Assembly (NCBI RefSeq): GCF_022810765.1
Contig: NZ_CP094494.1
Span: forward strand, 2,604,001-2,668,000
Length of the DNA stretch: 64,000 bases
DNA from: Winogradskyella sp. MH6
GTDB lineage: Bacteria; Bacteroidota; Bacteroidia; Flavobacteriales; Flavobacteriaceae
Reading direction: 5' to 3'
Part shown: positions 24,897 to 32,150 of the stretch, piece after piece
Position numbering within the stretch: position 1 is the stretch's first letter
How the letters are laid out: each line of letters starts with the position of its first letter
Position numbers and translations under genes: made by a program
Notes under the pieces: generated by a model
The model's input: only the letters and a program-made list of their open reading frames with translations
Database searches by the model: none
Told to the model about the DNA's origin: nothing

Positions 24897-26372
24897 ATGA
24901 AAACAAAATTTATCACAATTATATTATTAATAATCTCAATACAAATAACTATAGGACAGCCCAATATAGAATGGCAGAAATCTTTAGGAGGAACAAATTC
25001 AGATGTTGCAAGATCTATAATGCAAACCTCGGATGGTGGTTATATTGTTGCAGGTTATACATCATCTAATGATGGAGATGTGTCAGTAAACAATGGAAGT
25101 AGAGATGCATGGGTTGTTAAACTTAATAATTCTGGCGCAATTGAATGGGAAAAAAGTTATGGAGGTACAGGAAGCGATGAAGCCTATGAAATACAACAAA
25201 CAATAGATGGTGGTTATATTTTAACAGGAATGTCAGATTCTAACGATTTTTTAGGTACCGGATTTGGTAACGACGATATTATTGTAATAAAAACTAATAA
25301 TAATGGAATTGTTGAATGGGGAAATAAATTTGGTACTGGTGCAGGCGAACGAGGACATAGTGTTAGGCAAACTTCTGATGGTAAGTATATTGTTACAGGT
25401 TTTATTGGTGGAGGAGGTACTTGGGTCGCAAAATTAGACAACACTGGCAGTCTTGATGGTAATTGGACCAATACCACTTTTAGTGGTTCGCAAGCGTATT
25501 CAGTAGATGAAACTTTAGATGGTGGATTTGTTGTTGCTGGATATAGTAACAATGGAGCAAATGGTATTGATGTTAGAGTTTTTAAGTTAAATGCACTATC
25601 AAATGTATTATGGGATTATAATTATGGAGGTACTGGTGCAGATTATGGTTATTCAATTCAAGAAACAACAGATGGAGGCTTTATTGTTGCAGGAATGACT
25701 CAATCAAGTAATGGGGATGTTACAAATAATTATGGAAATCAAGACTTTTGGGTCTTAAAGTTAAATGCTTCAGGCATTATGCAGTGGCAAAAAACATATG
25801 GTGGTACACAAAACGATTTTGCAACTGAAATAAAACAAACAAGTGATGGAGGTTATATAGTAATAGGACAAACAAATTCCGATGACAATGATGTTAGCGG
25901 TAATCCAGGTAGCTATATTTTTGACTATTGGGTTATTAAACTAAATGAGACAGGACAATTAATATGGCAGTCTTGTTTGGGTGGCTCTAGCAATGATTAC
26001 GGTAGCTCAATACAACAAACTGTAGATGGTGGTTACATAGCAGCTGGTCGATCAATATCTAATAATTATGATGTTTCTGGAAACAATGGAAATTATGACT
26101 TTTGGGTAGCTAAATTAGAAGCAGAAACCCTTAGTCTAAATGATGTTTTTAACCAAGAACTTAATGTCTATCCCAACCCAGTTTCAGAAACTTTGTATAT
26201 ATCAAGCACCTCTAATGTTGAAAGTGTTAAAATCTATGATACAACTGGAAAGTGTGTAATAAATCAGAAAACTGTTGATTATATAGATGTTAGAAGTTTA
26301 CAGCCAGGAATATATTTTTTAAAAGTTTTGCAAGGCAATTTAGAATTAACAAAAAAAGTAATTATTGATTAA
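24897..26372 (+). CDS. T9SS-secreted protein with seven DGGYI-type repeats
   Basis: A 491-residue protein: signal peptide (ITIILLIISIQITIGQ), seven repeats of about 55-65 residues, then a type A T9SS sorting domain (LNVYPNPVSETLYISS ... LQPGIYFLKVLQGN). Each repeat holds a core like SIxQTxDGGYIVAGxTxSNDGDVS plus a WVVKLN strand; I count them at DGGYIVAGYTS, DGGYILTGMSD, DGKYIVTGFIG, DGGFVVAGYSN, DGGFIVAGMTQ, DGGYIVIGQTN and DGGYIAAGRSI. Seven repeats suggest one seven-bladed beta-propeller. It would cross the outer membrane by T9SS and be released or bound to the surface. The start ATG 24897 follows the lipoprotein stop by 13 bp. Confidence 0.9.
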   Translation: MKTKFITIILLIISIQITIGQPNIEWQKSLGGTNSDVARSIMQTSDGGYIVAGYTSSNDGDVSVNNGSRDAWVVKLNNSGAIEWEKSYGGTGSDEAYEIQQTIDGGYILTGMSDSNDFLGTGFGNDDIIVIKTNNNGIVEWGNKFGTGAGERGHSVRQTSDGKYIVTGFIGGGGTWVAKLDNTGSLDGNWTNTTFSGSQAYSVDETLDGGFVVAGYSNNGANGIDVRVFKLNALSNVLWDYNYGGTGADYGYSIQETTDGGFIVAGMTQSSNGDVTNNYGNQDFWVLKLNASGIMQWQKTYGGTQNDFATEIKQTSDGGYIVIGQTNSDDNDVSGNPGSYIFDYWVIKLNETGQLIWQSCLGGSSNDYGSSIQQTVDGGYIAAGRSISNNYDVSGNNGNYDFWVAKLEAETLSLNDVFNQELNVYPNPVSETLYISSTSNVESVKIYDTTGKCVINQKTVDYIDVRSLQPGIYFLKVLQGNLELTKKVIID

Positions 26373-26421
26373 TTCATTAATAATCATTATTTTATATAAC
26401 TAAAATACTAACCAAACAAAT

Positions 26422-27369
26422 ATGAAAACTAATAATCTAACCAGTCTGATTTTGTTATTATCAGTATTACTTTTTTTTAACTGTAAAAATGAAAAGAAAA
26501 CAGAACCAATAGAAGACATTGCAAGTGATGAAAATTACGGTCAAGTAGAAGTCATTACTAGAGCTATGGAATTTCAAACTTTAGATACTCTAAGGTCCGG
26601 ATGGACAACATTTAGTTATAAGAATTTATCTGGTGAAGTGCACTTTTTCTTAATGGACAAATTGCCTTCAGACAGTATAGTCAAATCTGACATTACAGAT
26701 CATTTAATGCCAGCATTTGACGATGGAATGAAATATTTAATTGAAGAGAAGGTAGACAGTGCTATGGCTGCATTTGGTACGATTCCAACGTGGTTCAATG
26801 ATGTTAAACGTTATGGTGGCTCAGGACTTATATCACCTGGCAAAACAGCAGTATCAACCATCAATTTAGTGCCTGGCAAGTATATGATGGAATGCTACGT
26901 GAAAGCGATTAATGGCGAGTGGCATACTTCTCATGGGATGTGGAAGTTTATCACGGTTGTGGATGAACCAACAGATCACAAACCTTCAAAAGCAACTCAT
27001 ACGCTGAGTGTTTCTAGCACAAATGGCTATGAATTTGATGGAAAACCTACCGCTGGCAAAACCATTTTTAAAGTAGATTTTATAGACCAAGTGCCTCATG
27101 AGCATTTTTCAGGGCACGATGTCAATCTAATTAAATACAAAGATGGTGCAGATATGGATGCGTTAGTGCATTGGCTAAACTGGATGAATCCTGATGGTTT
27201 GCGAACACCTGCACCAGATCAATTTGAGTTTCTTGGAGGCATGAATAACTGTGAAGCAGGTGAGACTGGTTACTTTGAAGTTGTGCTAGAGCCTGGAAAT
27301 TACGTACTGGTCTCAGAAACACCAAAAGCAGACGAAAAAGGTATGCTGAAAACGTTTGTTGTAGATTAA
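26422..27369 (+). CDS. Cupredoxin-like lipoprotein, first of two paralogues
   Basis: Lipoprotein (LLFFNC, Cys21) of 315 residues with two similar halves. The first ends PGKYMMECYVKAINGEWHTS then HGM: His74, Cys158, His168 and Met173 give the order His...Cys-x9-His-x4-Met expected of a type 1 copper site, though the Cys-His loop is longer than in plastocyanin or azurin. The second half (GHDVNLI ... LEPGNYVLVSETPK) has the fold pattern but Ser in place of the Cys. No named family recognised. The next gene is a paralogue 6 bp later with the same four residues. Role (electron transfer or copper binding in the periplasm) is inference. Confidence 0.7.
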   Translation: MKTNNLTSLILLLSVLLFFNCKNEKKTEPIEDIASDENYGQVEVITRAMEFQTLDTLRSGWTTFSYKNLSGEVHFFLMDKLPSDSIVKSDITDHLMPAFDDGMKYLIEEKVDSAMAAFGTIPTWFNDVKRYGGSGLISPGKTAVSTINLVPGKYMMECYVKAINGEWHTSHGMWKFITVVDEPTDHKPSKATHTLSVSSTNGYEFDGKPTAGKTIFKVDFIDQVPHEHFSGHDVNLIKYKDGADMDALVHWLNWMNPDGLRTPAPDQFEFLGGMNNCEAGETGYFEVVLEPGNYVLVSETPKADEKGMLKTFVVD

Positions 27370-27375
27370 AAGGTT

Positions 27376-28317
27376 ATGAGAAATACAAATTTAAAACTTG
27401 TTATCATTCTATTAATGGCATTCTTTATGTCATGTAAGTCAGATAAAAGCGAATCTTCGAATAAGTTCTCAGCTACTGAAATTTATAAACCTATTAAAGT
27501 AGTTTCGGAAGGTATGGAATTTCAAATGAAGGATACTTTAGAAGCTGGCTGGAATACGTTTAAGTACCAAAACAAATCTAATGAGGTTCATTTTTTTCTG
27601 CTTGAAAAATTACCAGAAGGCATTCGTATTGCTAACTATAAAAACGAACTAATTCCACCTTTTAAAAAAGCAACAGAACTTTTACTTCAAGGAAAAGTAG
27701 ATGAAGGATTAAAGCAATTTGAAACTATTCCCACTTGGTTTTCTAAGGTTAAAGTCTCTGGTGGTGTAGGATTGATTTCACCAAACGTTGTTGGAGAATC
27801 AACGTTTTATTTAGAACCAGGAATATACGCCATGGAATGCTATGTAAGAATGCCTAATGGTATGGCTCATGTCTACTACGGAATGCTTAAAGAGGTTATT
27901 GTTATTGATCGGAAAAGCCAATTGGAGCGACCAAAATCTAGTGTTAATCTTTCTGTGTCTTCGAAAGAAGGGATTGTTCTAAACGATTCTATTACAGCTG
28001 GAGATCATGTTTTTGGAGTACATTTTAAAGACCAAACGACTTATCAAACCATGTTAGGGCATGATGTTAACCTCGTTAGGTTAGATAACTTTATCTTAAC
28101 TGATACATTGAATAACTGGATAAATGCAGCAGATTTAAATGCGTTTAGGTCACCAGCTCCAAAAGGACTAACATTCTTAGGAGGAATTAACGATTTACAA
28201 ACAGGAGCAACAGGTTATTTTAAGGCTTCGCTTACACCAGGAAACTATGCCTTTATTTCAGAAGTACCTAATGCTAAAGAAAAAGGCTTATTTAAAACCT
28301 TTAAAGTTATTGATTAG
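27376..28317 (+). CDS. Cupredoxin-like lipoprotein, second paralogue
   Basis: A 313-residue lipoprotein (FFMSC, Cys20) homologous along its length to its neighbour (GMEFQMKDTLEAGWNTF, NEVHFFLLEKLPEG, GHDVNLVRLD, PGNYAFISEVPNAKEKG). The candidate copper residues are kept: His72, Cys155, His165, Met170, with the same C-x9-H-x4-M loop, while the second half again lacks them. It begins 6 bp after the first copy, so the two are an operon born by duplication. Its last 4 bp overlap the convergent ribB. Confidence 0.7.
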   Translation: MRNTNLKLVIILLMAFFMSCKSDKSESSNKFSATEIYKPIKVVSEGMEFQMKDTLEAGWNTFKYQNKSNEVHFFLLEKLPEGIRIANYKNELIPPFKKATELLLQGKVDEGLKQFETIPTWFSKVKVSGGVGLISPNVVGESTFYLEPGIYAMECYVRMPNGMAHVYYGMLKEVIVIDRKSQLERPKSSVNLSVSSKEGIVLNDSITAGDHVFGVHFKDQTTYQTMLGHDVNLVRLDNFILTDTLNNWINAADLNAFRSPAPKGLTFLGGINDLQTGATGYFKASLTPGNYAFISEVPNAKEKGLFKTFKVID

Positions 28318-29459
28318 TAACCAACATAATCTACAATCTCTAAGCCGTAACCTATCATACCAACACGTTTGGTCTGTAGGCTGTTAGATAAAAGATTGAT
28401 TTTACTAATTTTTAAATCGTGAAGGATTTGAGCTCCAATACCAAAGTCTTTAGAGTCCATAGAAATTCTAGGTGCTTTAACCAATTGACCTTCTTTTTGG
28501 TTTTCTTTTAAAACAGATAAACGCGATAATAAGTTCATGGATTGCGCTTGCTGATTGATAAAGATAATAGCACCTTTTCCTTCTTTATTGATGGCGTTAA
28601 ACATATCATCTAGTTTTTGGTCGGCATTATTGGTTAGTGTACCAAGAATGTCGTTATTAACCAGAGTAGAATTAACACGAGTTAAAATCGTTTCATCAGA
28701 TTTCCATGTGCCTTTAGTTAATGCAATATGTACCTGGTTGTTGGTGGTTTGTAGATAAGCTCTAAGCCTAAATTTACCAAAACGTGTTTCTATATTAAAA
28801 TCTTCTTTCTTTTCTATTAAAGAGTCGTGCTCCATGCGATAAGCCACTAAATCTTCAATAGAAACAATCTTTAAATCAAACTTTTTGGCAACTTCTAATA
28901 ACTGAGGAAGACGAGCCATAGTTCCGTCTTCATTCATGATTTCTACAATAACACCAGCAGGTTCAAAACCAGCTAAACGTGCAAAATCTATTGCAGCTTC
29001 TGTATGACCTGTACGTCTTAAAACACCACCTTCTTTAGCTACTAGCGGAAAAATATGACCAGGTCTTGCCAATTCAAAAGGTTTAGTATCTTTTTGTATT
29101 AAAGCCTTAATCGTTTTGGCTCTATCGCTAGCAGAAATTCCTGTACTTACACCATTACCTCTTAAGTCTACAGAAACGGTAAAAGCAGTTTCCATAGGGT
29201 CTGTGTTGTTTCTTACCATCATGTTGAGTTCTAATTCTTCACAACGATGTTCTGTAAGCGGAGCACAGATTAAGCCTCTACCATGAGTAGCCATAAAGTT
29301 AATCATCTCTGGTGTTACCTTTTCAGCAGCAGCTAAGAAATCTCCCTCATTTTCACGGTTTTCATCATCAACAACAATAATTACTTTGCCTTGACGAATG
29401 TCTTCAATAGCTTCTTCAATAGTGTTTAACTTGGTTTCTGTATTCATGGTAGTATTCAT
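28314..29459 (-). CDS. ribB: 3,4-dihydroxy-2-butanone-4-phosphate synthase with degenerate GTP cyclohydrolase II-like tail
   Basis: Residues about 10-210 are a full RibB domain: VVDDENRENEGDF (Mg2+ and substrate residues), THGRGLICAPL, GISASDRAKTI, GHIFPLVAKEGGVLRRTGHTEAA. It turns ribulose 5-phosphate into the four-carbon precursor of riboflavin. The C-terminal 170 residues follow the RibA (GTP cyclohydrolase II) outline (DFGIGAQILHDL, MIGYGLEI) but contain no cysteine at all, so the zinc site is gone and the domain cannot be a normal cyclohydrolase. Bifunctional RibBA proteins with such dead tails are known in Bacteroidota. It is the last gene of the ftsK-lolA-lptF-ribB run and has an extra promoter box in front. 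Confidence 0.92.
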   Translation of the reverse strand: MNTTMNTETKLNTIEEAIEDIRQGKVIIVVDDENRENEGDFLAAAEKVTPEMINFMATHGRGLICAPLTEHRCEELELNMMVRNNTDPMETAFTVSVDLRGNGVSTGISASDRAKTIKALIQKDTKPFELARPGHIFPLVAKEGGVLRRTGHTEAAIDFARLAGFEPAGVIVEIMNEDGTMARLPQLLEVAKKFDLKIVSIEDLVAYRMEHDSLIEKKEDFNIETRFGKFRLRAYLQTTNNQVHIALTKGTWKSDETILTRVNSTLVNNDILGTLTNNADQKLDDMFNAINKEGKGAIIFINQQAQSMNLLSRLSVLKENQKEGQLVKAPRISMDSKDFGIGAQILHDLKISKINLLSNSLQTKRVGMIGYGLEIVDYVGY

Positions 29460-29478
29460 AACTAAGCGTTTAGATGAG

Positions 29479-29486
29479 CAAAGATA
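29479..29486 (-). promoter_or_regulatory. -7 box (TATCTTTG, minus strand) for ribB
   Basis: Minus-strand TATCTTTG, an exact TAnnTTTG match, lies in the 30-bp gap between lptF and ribB, 20 bp before the ribB ATG. It would allow ribB expression apart from the upstream envelope genes. Confidence 0.5.
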
Positions 29487-29489
29487 CGG

Positions 29490-31469
29490 TTATTTAATGT
29501 TACTGATACAACTTTGATAGAAGTCGTACGTAATCTTATTTCTAAGGATAATATACTTTAAAGGGTAGAGTGGAAGCGAAAAAATTAAAACAATAGGATT
29601 TATTCTCTTACTTTTTTGACCAATGGTTTTATAAAACTTAGAATACACAAAGGCATCTACAACAACATAGATTGCAAAAAATATAAATGCAATGATACTT
29701 AAGCTAAGAGAAGCATCAGCAACTTCTGGTAATTTGTTGTTTTTACAAATAAAGTGTAAGCCGAGTAAGGCTCCTCCAATAAGAAAACTTACCAAACTTG
29801 TTTTTGAATAATCTTTGTAATCTTTCAGTAACCCTTTGCCTTTAATGAGTTTATCATCTACTTCTAATCCTTCCTTTTTTAGATTCTCTAAAGGAATATT
29901 TCTATTTAGAAGGTTATGTAGAGCAATTTCTTTAGGTTTTTTATCAAGATCAAATTCACCTTGTTCCTTTATAACATTAACTAACTCTTCTACAGAATAT
30001 TTTTTGTAGTAGTTGTAAGATTTAGTTTCGCTTTCAGAGAGTTGTAGTTTGTTTTTTGGAGTAAATAATCTTTTAAGCGGAACTATAATAGCATCAAACT
30101 GAAAAACCCCTTTATCATTAGTAGCTCTGGTAGTTAAGTAAATACTCAAAGGGAGCATAACAGCTGTAGATAACCAAGCACCAATTATTGGACTAAAACT
30201 TCCTTTTTCAGCACTATTTCTGGCAAATATGCCAAAGAAGTGATAGGTAAGAAATAGCACAACAGCAATTACAATTGGTAACCCTAATCCACCTTTGCGA
30301 ATTAAAGCGCCTAGAGGTGCTCCAACAAAGAACAAGATAATACAAGCGATGGCTAGCACAAATTTTTCATGAAAAGCAATGATATGCTTATTTAAATGGA
30401 TGGATTTGCCTTCGAAATTCTTTTTATTAGAATCTATGATTTGGTTGGTACTGTTTGCTGAGTTTAAAGCAAGATTTATAATCTGTCCTTTTTTGTTCGC
30501 AGGAAAGAGATCAATAACATTGCCAATAAAAGAAGAATCTTTTTCTGTATTAATATTAAGATTTAAAGCAGCGTAAGTTGTACGGTTATATAGTGTACGA
30601 GATAGGTTTTTGTAATCTTCTTTTCGTTGACCTTTTAAGCTGTCTATAGTATAGTTAAGTTGGTCTATACTAAGCATGTTATGACGACCCTTATAATTTT
30701 TTTCGTCAAGGTCTTCGTCATTAAGAATTTCTAGGTCTACATTAATGGTGTAGCTGTCAAAATAGCTTTTAGCATGAGGTCTGTTAATGTTTTTACGAAT
30801 ATCTTTATCTATAATCTCTTCGTAATAGTTGCCGTTTATAAGTTCTAATTGCAACACATTAGAATCTTCACTACTTTTTAATTCACCCTTTTCAGAAACG
30901 ATGACTTTGTAATTGCCAAGTCTGGCAGAACTTTTATCGTGTATTAATACATTCTCCAAATATTGACCTCTGTCTCCAGTTTTTTTGTCGACTTTGATAT
31001 TGATGTTGCCAATTTCATTGAATTGCCCTTCTGCAATGGCAAGGGCAGGTTTAACTTTGGCAATGTTTCTTCTTAGGTTGTAAAAGTTGTATTCTCCCCA
31101 AGGAATAACATTATTAGCGAAAAAGAAACAGGCAATACCAAGTGCAACAATAAAAACGCTAAGACTTCGCATGGCACGTTGCAGAGAGATGCCTGTAGAT
31201 TTCATGGCTGCAAACTCATAGTTCTCGGCAAAATTTCCAAAAACCATAATTGAAGATAACAAGATGGTTAGTGGTACAACCAAAGGAATAAGCTTTGGCA
31301 TGTAGTAGAGAATAAATTTTGCAGTTACAGAAACATCTAAGTCTTTACCTGCAAGCTCTGATATATAAAGCCATACACCTTGCAGTACAAAGATGAACAT
31401 GAATATAATAAAGACGCTAAAAAACGTCCTTAAAAATGTGATAAGTATGTACCTATCTAGTATTTTCAC
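29490..31469 (-). CDS. LptF/LptG family LPS export permease with long C-terminal extension
   Basis: Membrane subunit of the LptB2FG exporter that extracts lipopolysaccharide from the inner membrane. The N-terminal MKILDRYILITFLRTFFSVF and the early membrane pair are typical, and MKSTGISLQRAMRSLSVF is the coupling-helix region. A long periplasmic beta-jellyroll region follows, then FHEKFVLAIACIILFFVGAPLGALIRKGG. About 200 residues beyond the usual end add a soluble linker and two to three extra membrane segments. At 659 residues it is far longer than the Proteobacterial proteins (about 360). Its start is GTG at 31469. It follows lolA by 18 bp. Confidence 0.88.
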   Translation of the reverse strand: MKILDRYILITFLRTFFSVFIIFMFIFVLQGVWLYISELAGKDLDVSVTAKFILYYMPKLIPLVVPLTILLSSIMVFGNFAENYEFAAMKSTGISLQRAMRSLSVFIVALGIACFFFANNVIPWGEYNFYNLRRNIAKVKPALAIAEGQFNEIGNINIKVDKKTGDRGQYLENVLIHDKSSARLGNYKVIVSEKGELKSSEDSNVLQLELINGNYYEEIIDKDIRKNINRPHAKSYFDSYTINVDLEILNDEDLDEKNYKGRHNMLSIDQLNYTIDSLKGQRKEDYKNLSRTLYNRTTYAALNLNINTEKDSSFIGNVIDLFPANKKGQIINLALNSANSTNQIIDSNKKNFEGKSIHLNKHIIAFHEKFVLAIACIILFFVGAPLGALIRKGGLGLPIVIAVVLFLTYHFFGIFARNSAEKGSFSPIIGAWLSTAVMLPLSIYLTTRATNDKGVFQFDAIIVPLKRLFTPKNKLQLSESETKSYNYYKKYSVEELVNVIKEQGEFDLDKKPKEIALHNLLNRNIPLENLKKEGLEVDDKLIKGKGLLKDYKDYSKTSLVSFLIGGALLGLHFICKNNKLPEVADASLSLSIIAFIFFAIYVVVDAFVYSKFYKTIGQKSKRINPIVLIFSLPLYPLKYIILRNKITYDFYQSCISNIK

Positions 31470-31487
31470 ACATTAAGTATTAAAACC

Positions 31488-32132
31488 TTAGTCTATTCTG
31501 TTGATGTAATAATCAGCATATTTACTTTCGTCAAAAGTAAACAAGGTTTTTGAGATAGGTTGGTCGGTTTGAAAAGAATTAACAGTTAATGTTGTTTTTG
31601 TTCCATTTTTACCAACTTCAATAAGGTTGTAAATGTGTTTTGTCGTGGCATCTATACCTAATAAGACATGTTTTATTTCAGAGTTGGTATCCATAGGACT
31701 CAATTTTACATACTGAATTTTGCGACCTTTTACATTTTGAACAATATCCATTTTATAGGTATAACCATCTTCATAAAAAGATAACATATCGCTAGGTGAA
31801 ATCGTGCTTTCATCATCTGAGTTGTCTGAAGAAATAGTTACTTCTTCATCCTCAGGACTAATGGTATAAAGTGTTTTGCCATCAAAAATTCTTGTAACTC
31901 CTAATATGTTTAATTTATATTTTTCACCTTCAATAACAACGTCACCACGAGTTTCTTGGCTCATGTTTTCTTCATTAACGTTGTTAAGTTCGTATTTAAA
32001 GTCGATAGAAATATTCTTATAACTTTTTATTTTATTGCTTACTTCATTTAATAGAGTTTCAGCTTTTGAGTCATTTTGAGCAAAACCTGTAAAACCAAGA
32101 GTGATGAATGCTAAAATTAATAATCGTTTCAT
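31488..32132 (-). CDS. lolA: LolA-like outer-membrane lipoprotein carrier
   Basis: A 214-residue periplasmic protein with signal peptide MKRLLILAFITLGFTGFAQ. The strand pattern (SYKNISIDFKYELNNVN, GDVVIEGEKYKLNILG, RIFDGKTLYTISPEDEEV, KHVLLGIDATTKHIYNL) matches LolA, which carries lipoproteins from the inner to the outer membrane. Flavobacterial LolA-like proteins are divergent, so the function is by family. It lies 18 bp from both neighbours, ftsK and lptF, an envelope-assembly operon. Confidence 0.88.
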   Translation of the reverse strand: MKRLLILAFITLGFTGFAQNDSKAETLLNEVSNKIKSYKNISIDFKYELNNVNEENMSQETRGDVVIEGEKYKLNILGVTRIFDGKTLYTISPEDEEVTISSDNSDDESTISPSDMLSFYEDGYTYKMDIVQNVKGRKIQYVKLSPMDTNSEIKHVLLGIDATTKHIYNLIEVGKNGTKTTLTVNSFQTDQPISKTLFTFDESKYADYYINRID

Positions 32133-32150
32133 TTTATGTGAGTGTAAGAT

